From Verrucomicrobiota bacterium (lineage in GTDB: Bacteria > Verrucomicrobiota > Verrucomicrobiia > Limisphaerales > JAFGQR01), in the NCBI GenBank assembly GCA_016935555.1, contig JAFGQR010000108.1, positions 1 to 50,002 on the forward strand: 50,002 nt of DNA, read 5' to 3'. The position numbers were made by a program, and so were the translations under genes. Below the pieces are notes generated by a model that saw only the letters and a list, made by a program, of their open reading frames with translations, did not search any database and was not told the origin of the DNA. Positions 1 to 6,543 of the stretch are shown here, piece by piece (within the stretch, counting starts at the first letter, position 1; every line of letters begins with the position of its first letter).

Positions 1-423
1 AAAGGTGCCGGGCGGGATGTAAGCCATCTCGGGTGGCGCGTTCCAGTAGCCGTCGTCGGCGGTCACCTTAACCTTGACACGCGACCACACCAGCGGATCG
101 AGGTCCGCTCCAGCGTCCCAGACAATCTGTTTGTTGGTGCCAGGCGTCACGTCATTGCCGTAGCCGGTCCCCTGGAACGTGCGAGCCGGGGCGGTGTAGC
201 TGGCGCCGCCGTCAAAGGAGACGGTGACCGTGATGGCGACGTGATCCCCGTCGGGATCGGAAACGTCGTACAGGATGTCCACCAAACCGGTGCCGGCGCG
301 CTGCGAGGCGCGCACATTGGACACGATTGGTGGGCCGGCGAGGATGGTCGTTTGGGCGATCAGGAAGACAGAGAACACCAAGGCCACAACCCGTGAAGAG
401 CAGTCCGAGGATTTCATGGGCAT
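1..423 (-). CDS. SUMF1/formylglycine-generating-enzyme-like secreted protein, 5' part
   Basis: The leftward reading frame starts at an ATG at 423 (a second in-frame ATG lies at 417) and stays open to the window edge, so only about 141 N-terminal residues are seen. It begins with a signal-peptide-like segment (VVALVFSVFLIAQTTILAG). A beta-sandwich-like stretch with SFDGGASYT and a DPDGDHVAITVTV motif follows, then PPEMAYIPPGTF at the edge. The last motif is the usual opening of SUMF1/EgtB-type domains, whose members oxidise sulfatase cysteines or carry out related iron-dependent chemistry. The catalytic domain is outside the window, so activity cannot be judged. The bacterial architecture signal peptide, beta domain, SUMF1 is common in Verrucomicrobiota (family knowledge). 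Confidence 0.7.
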   Translation of the reverse strand, partial: MPMKSSDCSSRVVALVFSVFLIAQTTILAGPPIVSNVRASQRAGTGLVDILYDVSDPDGDHVAITVTVSFDGGASYTAPARTFQGTGYGNDVTPGTNKQIVWDAGADLDPLVWSRVKVKVTADDGYWNAPPEMAYIPPGTF

Positions 424-627
424 GTTTTTACCCGAAAGCTGCCCAAAAGACAAGCTTACTTTGCATCAAACCGAATCGCACAACGGGCACTGTGCATGTG
501 CCACACACGGGTGGGCGCATAGACGAGCGGCGCGCAGACATCCGCTTTGCCAGCTTACGGCAGGATTGCCCGCGGCAGATGGGGACGAGGTTAACTGGGA
601 TGGGCGGCACCTCAAGGCAGGGCGGGG

Positions 628-927
628 GTGAGGCCGGATGCGGTGCTGTATTGCTTGGGGGCGCTGCAAAAGTGCGATGGTCTGCCGCAAGCCGAGGTCC
701 AGAAGATCGCTTTCGAGATCGCCGCCCTCGGCACGAAGGGGCTCAACCCCAACAACCCGGACCAAAAGTACCGGCTGCGCACGCTGCCAGGCGAGTTCAC
801 CGGACTCCAACTGCTCTGCTACATGTTCGTGACGTGGAAGAAGGTCGCCCCGGAGGCGAACATCGGTTTCGACCTGAGCCGGGAGTACGAGGCCGCGCTA
901 TGGATGTTCAAGGCGACACAGGAGTGA
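628..927 (+). CDS. conserved hypothetical protein, probably a C-terminal remnant
   Basis: A 99-residue frame starts at GTG 628; an in-frame stop at 592-594 excludes a long N-terminal extension. The text is protein-like throughout: an acidic helical start, then LRTLPGEFTGLQLLCYMFV, then IGFDLSREYEAAL near the end. I recall this pattern (GL.NDP.KKY.L..LPG..SGLQL...MY...K.I.P..DIGFDLS.EY) as the C-terminal part of longer conserved bacterial proteins of unknown function, so this may be a fragment that lost its N-terminus. There is no convincing ribosome binding site. No function is proposed. Confidence 0.5.
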   Translation: MRPDAVLYCLGALQKCDGLPQAEVQKIAFEIAALGTKGLNPNNPDQKYRLRTLPGEFTGLQLLCYMFVTWKKVAPEANIGFDLSREYEAALWMFKATQE

Positions 928-1226
928 GACTGACCAGATCAGGTAAGTGGATTCAGCACCACCACTCGGGAGAGAACCGCGTGTGCTCTCGCCGCCGGTG
1001 GCTGCGATTCCGCGGCGCTACAGCCCCGTAATAAGTGGATGAGCAAGAGCACGACCTATATTATTGGGGCGAGTTGCACGCTGAACTACGGACATATTCG
1101 GGCGGCACAGTTGGTGAACGTTCTCAAGACTTTCGACAAGACACAGAGAGAAGGCACCACCCCCCGAAATAGCAAACAGCAGCCCAGTTTGCCGACGGCT
1201 CGTGGCTTTGCCACCGTTGTCGCTTT

Positions 1227-1481
1227 CTAGCGTCTGGCGTCCAATGAACGCTCAATCTGTCGAACCTTTCGGGCCAGCCGCCTATCCTGGTGGACCACCC
1301 CGGCTAGCTCGGCGGCTTGCGCGCTGACCGCGCCTTCCGTGCCCATGCCCAAACGCTGAACGACGTCCCGCTGCGTTTGATCCGTCGCCATCGGCGCATC
1401 GTTCAGGGTAAAGCGGTTGCCGGTGACAAAAGAAGAATCTGGCTTGTTGACACCGGGCAGAACGAAGATGGGCGGGCCGGC
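1227..1481 (-). pseudogene. C-terminal fragment of an unknown protein, no start codon
   Basis: On the minus strand a frame runs 84 codons from just after a TAA (1482-1484) to a TAG (1227-1229). It has no plausible start near its upstream end but reads as real protein: GPPIFVLPGVNKPDSSFVTG, then a helical, charged C-terminus ending KVRQIERSLDARR. Codon choice is balanced rather than the arginine/proline-rich text typical of shadow frames here. It lies among prophage-derived fragments and is read opposite to them. I do not recognise the family. It is most simply the 3' end of a gene cut by rearrangement. Confidence 0.4.
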
Positions 1482-1641
1482 TTAAATGCCCCGCGTTTGT
1501 CAGCAGCCCCGGCGCACACCATGTCCCCCGGGGCACCTTTGCGCGTCTCCAGCCGTTTTGCATGCCGTGCGGCGCCCCCCAAACCGCCGCTTTCACTGCC
1601 ACGCGTCTTGGGACGCCAAAGTGGCCCAGGGAGCGGGTTTT

Positions 1642-2004
1642 AGGGGTAAATCCTCAGGAGTAGACCAGAATGCGGTCACCCTCGGCAACACCGACAGCAA
1701 GATCGCCGGCCTGACCATCTCCGATCCGCCCACCCAGGCCGAACTCCAAGCCCTCCGCGAAAAGTGCGAGGAACTGGCCGATGACGTCCGGGCGCTTTCC
1801 ACGCTCGTTCACGCCTTGAACGCTGCGCTTTCCTTTGCCGTCGCTACCGACCCCGGCACGCTCTATCCCCGCTGTGACGGGGCCGATACGCCCTGCCAGC
1901 TGAAGTTCTCCAACTTCGCCAACTGGGGCGGGCACCGCATCCCGCTTCGGAACCTGACGTTAAAGGCCGTGGAGATCAAAGCGGGCAGTGGAGGCAAGAA
2001 ATGA
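1642..2004 (+). pseudogene. phage tail-module protein remnant (BR0599/DUF2163-like C-terminus)
   Basis: The frame upstream of about 1640 is arginine/proline-rich and not protein-like. From 1642 it becomes convincing: FRGKSSGVD, then TLGNTDSKIAGLTISDPPTQ, a helical segment (ELQALREKCEELADDVRALS), and a C-terminal CDGADTPCQLKFSNFANWGG. The last motif resembles the C-terminal cysteine/FGG region of phage BR0599/DUF2163 minor tail proteins, while the middle resembles a different phage structural protein, so it may be a chimera made by deletion. Its TGA stop overlaps the ATG of the NlpC/P60 gene (ATGA at 2001-2004), the usual tail-gene order in phages and gene transfer agents. Family assignment is from memory and moderate. 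Confidence 0.45.
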
Positions 2005-2430
2005 CGCCGTCATTCTATGACACGCCCGAGAAGGTGGCCCGCCTGGCCGAAGCGGCTGAGGCCTGGCTGGGGACGCCGTCCCATCCGCATGCCTGCATCC
2101 GAGGGGCTGGGCGTGGATTGCGTGCATTTGCTCATCTCGCTTCTCAAGGAACCCGGCGCCATTGACGGCTGGCAGTTCCCCGATTACACGATGGACGGCG
2201 GCGACCATCGGGACACGTCCCAGCTTCTCGACTGGCTGGACGCTCGCCCGCGCTTAAGCACCTGCCGACAGGAGAACCCGTTCAAGCCGGAGACCTGCTC
2301 TGCTTCCGCCTGGGCCGAGTGCCGTATCACGTCGGGCTACTCATCTCCAGCAACCGCTTCATCCACCCCATTCGCAACTGCGGCGTAATTGAGTCCCAAG
2401 TGGCGACCCATGTTTGGCGTGGCCGACGTT
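2001..2430 (+). pseudogene. NlpC/P60 cell-wall peptidase (phage tail type), broken by two frame changes
   Basis: Three frames in series give one NlpC/P60-like protein. It starts MTPSFYDTPEKVARLAEAA at ATG 2001. It then changes frame at a GGGG run (2103-2106) into GLGVDCVHLLISLLKEPGA, which carries the presumed catalytic Cys, and continues to about 2250. There it returns to the original frame as KHLPTGEPVQAGDLLCFRLG, then PYHVGLLISSNRFIHP with the catalytic-His region. Reading only the first frame ends at a TGA near 2163 after about 54 residues. Phage peptidases of this family cut cell-wall peptides during entry or tail assembly. The 3' end is lost where DUF3631 coding text begins near 2390-2405. 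Confidence 0.7.
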
Positions 2431-2967
2431 GCCGGTGGCGTGTGGCCGGGCCGGGCCGCCGCCGCATTCTCCAAGCTCACATCCGCCGACGACTTGGACG
2501 CCCAAGGCATCGCCGCCCTTCTGCTCCCCGACATACAGGCCGTCTTCGGAACGCTGGGCGCCGACCGTCTGCCGTGCGCGAAGCTGGCCGCAGCACTTGG
2601 GGAAATGGAAGGACGGCCATGGGCAGAATGCGGCAAGCACCGAAAACCTATCTCCCCGAAGCAATTGGCAAACCAGCTTCCGAAGTTTGGCGTGATGCCG
2701 CGCAATATTCGACTAGGCGACGATACGCGAAAAGGGTACGCCCTGGACGACTTCAAAGAGGCTTTCGAGCATTTTTTGGCATCCCCCCCTACAGATCGCC
2801 ACACCGCCACAAGGCCGGTAAACATTGGCGATTCTGCACTTTCCAAACCGCGACAAGAAAAACCGTGTGGTGCCTTGGAAAACGCGGTTGCGATCAATAA
2901 TGACGGGTCTTGTGGCGGTGTGGCGGGTCCAAACGGGGAATCCCCGGAGAACATCCTCTTATTATGA
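2389..2967 (+). pseudogene. DUF3631 domain protein, C-terminal fragment (mobile-element helicase/primase type)
   Basis: The frame starts directly inside the domain: KWRPMFGVADVAGGVWPGRA, then LLPDIQAVFGTLGADRL, ALGEMEGRPWAE, and GVMPRNIRLGD with KGYALDDFKEAFEHFL. These are hallmarks of the C-terminal half of DUF3631 proteins, which are usually preceded by a P-loop helicase region in phage and plasmid genomes. That N-terminal part is absent; the sequence immediately upstream belongs to the NlpC/P60 remnant. The tail after residue 135 is low-complexity, as is common between the domain and the stop in these proteins. The TGA overlaps the next start (ATGA, 2964-2967). It could be expressed only as a stub from a TTG or internal start. 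Confidence 0.65.
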
Positions 2968-3392
2968 CCCCGAGCCCCCATGACTTATGCCTTGAAGCGG
3001 CCGCACAGGGTATCCGGCTGCAGGTTGCTGGCGACCGTCTCAAGGTGACACCGGCAGACAGGTTCACCCCCGACCTGATCGACCGACTGCGGGAGCATAA
3101 GGCGGAACTGTTGGCCTGACTGGCGACCCCACCTCCTCCAGGCTGGCAGGCTGCGCCGCCTGCCGACCTGCCATTGTGCCCCATCACGCCGCGACTTACC
3201 CCCGCCAACCGGAAACTAATGATTGGCTACCTACGGCGGCAAACGCACGACGCCCCCAGCCCACTCACCGCCTCGCTGGTCCGTGGTGTGTTGGCGTACG
3301 CGGCCGCGCGGGATGCACCTTGTTGGGAACTCAAGCGGAATGAGGCGCTTGTGTGGCAGACGCTCGAAGGTTTCGCCGCCGGAACATCGTAA
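2964..3392 (+). pseudogene. TubC-docking-domain-like mobile-element protein split by an in-frame TGA
   Basis: ATG 2964 opens 51 codons with the pattern of TubC N-terminal docking-like proteins that often follow DUF3631 genes: LEAAAQGIRLQVAGDRLKV, then DLIDRLREHKAELLA. After TGA at 3117-3119 the same frame continues without another stop to 3392: LPLCPITPRLTPANRKL, then LRRQTHDAPSPLTASLVRGV and LVWQTLEGFAAG. The relatives I recall are single proteins of about 110-150 residues with both parts, so I read this as one gene carrying a nonsense codon. The downstream half has no good start of its own. Confidence 0.5.
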
Positions 3393-3534
3393 ACCCCGTA
3401 AGCGCAATGGATTCGAAAGGAATCTCTTTGAGAGCTCCAGCTTCACGCAGGGTCCGCGGTGCTTGGCTTTCCCCCGCGGAAATCGAAATAAAAAAACCAC
3501 GGCCGCCAATATTATAGCCCAAGAAAAGGCCACC

Positions 3535-3687
3535 ATGACCACCGCCCACACTCCAAACCAGCGCATTCTCGCGTGGCTTTGCACGGGGCGCGGAAACGCC
3601 CGGACCATCTCCAAGCGGTTTATAAAGGAACACAGAAAGCGGAAGCCGAACTTCTCTTCGAACGCCGGGTCATCAAGGCCGCGATGA
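3535..3687 (+). CDS. small putative winged-helix ORF, probably frameshifted
   Basis: ATG 3535 follows a short AT-richer leader. The first 26 residues (TPNQRILAWLCTGRGNARTIS) look like the start of a small winged-helix or replication-adjacent phage protein. From about 3600 the reading quality moves to another frame (LQAVYKGTQKAEAELLFERRV), which runs on into the next ORF. The 50-codon frame ends at TGA 3685-3687, overlapping the next ATG (ATGA). Either this is a real coupled small gene or, more likely, a frameshift split one gene. Function unknown. Confidence 0.3.
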   Translation: MTTAHTPNQRILAWLCTGRGNARTISKRFIKEHRKRKPNFSSNAGSSRPR

Positions 3688-3968
3688 AGAACACGCGGCG
3701 CGCCTTCGCGGCTGGCCCCGGCTTGCAAATCGCCGCGGCAGCCCGTGACCTTGCCCGCGCGCTCGTGGCCAAGCTCGCCGAAAGGGATGGCGACACGCCT
3801 AAGAGCTTTGGCGTCACCTTTCGCCCAAGTTCCACGCTGACCGCGGTGCGGGGAGCATCGGAACACCTCGCCCAGGCTGTTCGAGAGGGCGCCACGCGCT
3901 TTGAATTGGTGTGGACCGTAATCCCGCCCGAGGAACTCAAAGCCGCACGAACGGAGGCCGCGCCATGA
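3684..3968 (+). CDS. hypothetical mobile-element protein
   Basis: The start is taken at ATG 3684, which overlaps the previous stop; the same frame is open upstream to about 3573. The 94 residues are strongly protein-like: MKNTRRAFAAGPGLQIAAAA, an Ala/Leu-rich helix, SFGVTFRPSSTLTAVRG, then a helical C-terminus with FELVWTVIPPEELK. I recall similar short proteins in Verrucomicrobiota phage-like islands but know no function. Its TGA overlaps the next ATG (ATGA at 3965-3968), continuing the coupled gene train of this remnant. Confidence 0.45.
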   Translation: MKNTRRAFAAGPGLQIAAAARDLARALVAKLAERDGDTPKSFGVTFRPSSTLTAVRGASEHLAQAVREGATRFELVWTVIPPEELKAARTEAAP

Positions 3969-4324
3969 CCAAACACGCCACGCTGGCCGATCTGCCCCCC
4001 GCGCTGGTTGATTTCCTTGAAGCAATCGAAACGGCCGTCGCCCAACAATCGGCCGCGCGCGAGGCGGCCCGCGCCCGAGTCGAGCGGCTCGCCGCCGCCC
4101 AGGCCACCGGCTCCGCCCAACTCGCATAGGCCAACGCCCGACTGGCCCCTGTCACCACCCGCGCCGAGCAACCAAGCGCTGAGCTATTGGCGCTCCAAGC
4201 CCGTTCGGCCGCCCTGGCCGTGGAACGCAAAACCATCGAACACACGGCCGACCAACGCGTGGACCAGCTCCTGGCCAGCCTGGGCTTCATGGTTGATCCG
4301 CCCTTAGAAGCTGGGCGCCGCTGA
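3965..4324 (+). pseudogene. coiled-coil-like mobile-element protein split by an in-frame TAG
   Basis: From ATG 3965 the frame encodes TKHATLADLPPALVDFLEAI and an Ala/Arg/Glu-rich helix until TAG at 4127-4129. Without a frame change it continues to TGA 4322-4324 with ANARLAPVTT, LLALQARSAALAVERKTIEH and DQRVDQLLASLGFMVDPP. The amphipathic, heptad-like text runs through the stop, and the C-terminal piece has the look of a natural protein end. I read it as one protein of about 119 residues with a nonsense codon, parallel to the TGA-split gene at 2964-3392. Confidence 0.45.
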
Positions 4325-4327
4325 CGT

Positions 4328-4600
4328 ATGAGCAACGAGCAAAACCAGGCCTTGAAAGAGTTTCGGTCCAGCCTGAACTCGATAAAACGTCGGACCCCGT
4401 CGACCCGCGCGCGTGTCGCGCTGGACAAGCTCACGCGGCTGTATGAGGCCGCGCTGGAGGGCGACGAGCATGCGGTTTTGGTCGCGGGCGCTGTGTTCAT
4501 GAAGAAACTCGCCCGCGCCGGGCTTGTCTCTGACGAAGTAAAGCAAAGCCCGGAGCCCGTGGCCAGCGATAACCTTTGTTCCCCGCGGAGTTTGGTTTGA
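4328..4600 (+). CDS. hypothetical small helical protein
   Basis: An intact 90-residue frame starts at ATG 4328, three bases after the preceding stop. It is mostly helical and charged (NQALKEFRSSLNSIKRRTPS, LDKLTRLYEAALEGDEHAVL, VFMKKLARAGLV). There is no signal peptide or membrane segment. The position as last gene before a terminator at 4609-4646 suggests it closes the transcription unit of the mobile-element remnant. No family recognised. Confidence 0.45.
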   Translation: MSNEQNQALKEFRSSLNSIKRRTPSTRARVALDKLTRLYEAALEGDEHAVLVAGAVFMKKLARAGLVSDEVKQSPEPVASDNLCSPRSLV

Positions 4601-4608
4601 CGAGGAAC

Positions 4609-4646
4609 ACGGCGGGGGATACATGAGTGGTTCCCCCGCCGTTTTT
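4609..4646 (+). terminator. rho-independent terminator
   Basis: A perfect 11-bp stem (ACGGCGGGGGA at 4609-4619 with TCCCCCGCCGT at 4632-4642), a 12-base loop and a following T run. It lies 9 bases after the stop of the hypothetical gene ending at 4600. A frame that begins inside this hairpin (4627) is therefore unlikely to be a true gene start. Confidence 0.7.
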
Positions 4647-4704
4647 GGTGTTCCCCGAGGGCCCGGCCAAAAACCGCTTGCATCACGGCGCCCCTCATGC
4701 TCGG

Positions 4705-5208
4705 GTGAACTCCGTGTTCGACGATGAACCCATAGGCCGCCCGCGAGACCCGGCAGATAGCGCAGCCGCGAGCTTTTGGCACCATCCCGTTGAAGACCTC
4801 GAGCCCCTGCCCCCAAGCCCTTTCGCCCAACTTGCCGCCCTCCTCGCCGACTGGGCGGAATGGCTCACGATTGAACCCCTGAAATCCAAAGCTGGCTTCA
4901 AGCTCCCCTGGCCCGCCAGTTTCGGTTTACGCGCGGCCGTTATGGTGTCGGTTCTCCGGCCGCAACGGCTACCGACCAAAACCAACGCTCAACTGGCCCG
5001 CATGTTTCACGTATCCAAGCGGACCGTTTACCGCCTCAAGTCCTCTTTCGGCCAATCCTTCCTCCACCACAGCCGCCCGGTGCCCCCGGGGGCGGTCCCC
5101 GCCCGCGAACCCTGGCGCCGGCCCCAGACCCGCCGCGCCGCCCAGGCGGTCCGCATCGCCGGCGACGCAGCCCGGAAAGCGGTCCGCGCCGACGATCCGC
5201 CGCCTTGA
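4705..5208 (+). CDS. HTH-domain mobile-element protein with repeat-derived C-terminus
   Basis: The start is placed at GTG 4705 because the upstream part of the frame overlaps the terminator. Residues 1-115 look real: acidic N-terminus, AQLAALLADWAEWLTIEPLK, and a helix-turn-helix TNAQLARMFHVSKRTVYRLK near residues 94-113. From about 5085 the frame enters a degenerate GC-rich repeat block and becomes Pro/Arg/Ala text ending in DDPPP. The original C-terminus was therefore probably replaced by repeat sequence. It could be a replication or transcription regulator of the lost element; the target is unknown. Confidence 0.45.
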   Translation: MNSVFDDEPIGRPRDPADSAAASFWHHPVEDLEPLPPSPFAQLAALLADWAEWLTIEPLKSKAGFKLPWPASFGLRAAVMVSVLRPQRLPTKTNAQLARMFHVSKRTVYRLKSSFGQSFLHHSRPVPPGAVPAREPWRRPQTRRAAQAVRIAGDAARKAVRADDPPP

Positions 5209-5415
5209 CCCGCCGGGGGCGGTCCGCGCCCGCAAGCCCCTGCCGGCCCCTGAGCCCTTCCAGGTGGTCCGTCCCGCCGGCGATCTGGGGCCCGGCGACG
5301 GTCCACGCCGCCGGGCCCCTGTCCGGCGCCTCAGCCCTTCGACGCGGTCCTCGCCGCCGGAGCCTGGCGCCGGCCCCGGACCGGCCCCGGCGCCCAGCTG
5401 GTCAGCGCCCGCGAT
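5085..5415 (+). repeat. degenerate GC-rich tandem/interspersed repeat block A
   Basis: Successive units of roughly 35-47 bases begin with GCGGTCCGCGCC-like cores and continue with CCTGGCGCCGGCCCC or GATCCGCCG(C/G)CTTG-like text. The 18-mer GACGGTCCACGCCGCCGG at 5297-5314 also occurs at 8554-8571 in block B. All six frames are open because of composition, so the overlapping frames are not good gene evidence. Confidence 0.65.
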
Positions 5416-5490
5416 GCCGTTGCCTCTTCTGGCGCGTCGTGCATCGGTACAATTCTCAAAGCGCAAACCCAGGGGATGGGCTGAGAGGAT

Positions 5491-6090
5491 TCACCCATTT
5501 TCATTTCTAGTGATCAGTGTCATTGCGTTCACAAGCATTGTGATCATGCCTAAAGCCATAATGCAGCCCATCAAGGTTAGAACCTCCGGTACGGCCGGAT
5601 CACCGAAGAGAACCCAGAGCCCAGCAGCTATGTAGGCGAGCTCTGCGAAGAATAGCGTGAGCACGGAAGCATCACTATCTTTGTCTCTTGCGGCCATGGC
5701 TTTAATCGGTCCAATCGCTATTACATAAGACCAGAGCAGTAGCGGAAGAAGTATGCTTTGAGTCGCAAGCTGCATGAAGAACCACAGAACAGCGGCGCAC
5801 CAAATCGTGATAACACTGAAAGTGTACGCGCTGCTGACCAATAGCAAAGCAAACATCGCGACGTAACGCGTTTTTTCACCAAACGAGACTGCTAGCATGC
5901 CGAGCAGAAATCCCGGCATGATGGCAAACGTGAGAAGAAACGTTCCACCAAAGAACCCAAAGATTCCGATCAGAATGGGATTCCACTCTCCGAGAATCGC
6001 CAGCCAGATACCCGAAGCGATGCCGCCAAAAACGTTTAGCAGCAAGATGGGAAAGGAGAGTGCCGCGAATATTGTTATGAGTACTTTCAT
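5491..6090 (-). CDS. integral membrane protein of unknown function, low GC
   Basis: The 199-residue protein starts at ATG 6090 with an uncleaved-looking hydrophobic helix (MKVLITIFAALSFPILLL). It holds about five or six membrane spans separated by short loops, including MPGFLLGMLAVSFGEKTRYV and a KAMAARDKDSDAS cytoplasmic loop. I recognise no family. Its base composition is clearly lower in GC than the neighbouring genes and its codon use (ATA, AAT, TTT) differs, which fits recent transfer. It stands alone between repeat blocks A and B. There is no clear ribosome binding site. Confidence 0.7.
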   Translation of the reverse strand: MKVLITIFAALSFPILLLNVFGGIASGIWLAILGEWNPILIGIFGFFGGTFLLTFAIMPGFLLGMLAVSFGEKTRYVAMFALLLVSSAYTFSVITIWCAAVLWFFMQLATQSILLPLLLWSYVIAIGPIKAMAARDKDSDASVLTLFFAELAYIAAGLWVLFGDPAVPEVLTLMGCIMALGMITMLVNAMTLITRNENG

Positions 6091-6262
6091 TGTCGTTCTT
6101 CACGAAGCCTGATTACTCCACGGAGATGAGGCGCCCTTGGTCGAAAAGTCAATCACGCTCTTGGCGCATCTGGGCCACAAAAGCGCAGCCCAGCTCAAAG
6201 CTAAATGTGCGGCAACGCCTAACGCTATGGACACGCTCGCCGCGATCCGCCACCATAGCACC

Positions 6263-6421
6263 ATGAGGACTTTCGAGTGGTTGCCATCGCTGCCGTCCCC
6301 GGACAAACGACCGCTGCCGGATCCTGCCCGGGTGCGGGACCTGGTGGCCCGGTTCAGCCGTGAGCCGAAACGCCGCCGGCCCCCGAGGCGTCCTGCCGCT
6401 GGTCGGCGTAGGATGGTCTAG
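6263..6421 (+). other. MR-x-FEWLP leader copy (possible small ORF or repeat head)
   Basis: ATG 6263 opens 52 codons starting MRTFEWLPSLPSPDKRP. The head of repeat block B (ATG 8233) reads MRRFEWLPPLAPQIKRP in the same relative frame, and the two DNA segments match at most positions over about 55 bases. Here the leader is followed by an arginine/proline-rich tail but no long repeat block. It may be a short conserved gene or the conserved end of a repeat family. The rest of 6091-6543 shows nothing else I can name apart from the inverted repeat at 6473-6489. Confidence 0.35.
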
Positions 6422-6472
6422 AGCGCGTCGCAATTTCGGATGGTCTGGCGTACCCGCGAGGGGCCGTAGCGT

Positions 6473-6489
6473 GTTTGCGATCCGCAAAC
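6473..6489. repeat. short perfect inverted repeat, possible operator
   Basis: GTTTGCG-ATC-CGCAAAC, seven-base perfect arms, 55 bases before the start codon of the delta-60 repeat protein. It could be an operator or a transcript hairpin; no partner regulator is evident. Confidence 0.3.
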
Positions 6490-6543
6490 GATTATTCGTA
6501 TTGCGTCTCCTTGCCCAGAGTGCAAGAGTATGCTGATTCAGTT

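Noticed and set aside
1039..1230. Small rightward ORF starting MSKSTTYIIGASCTLNYG
   Set aside because: The first half could be real, but there is no ribosome site, no recognised family and its end overlaps a better minus-strand fragment.
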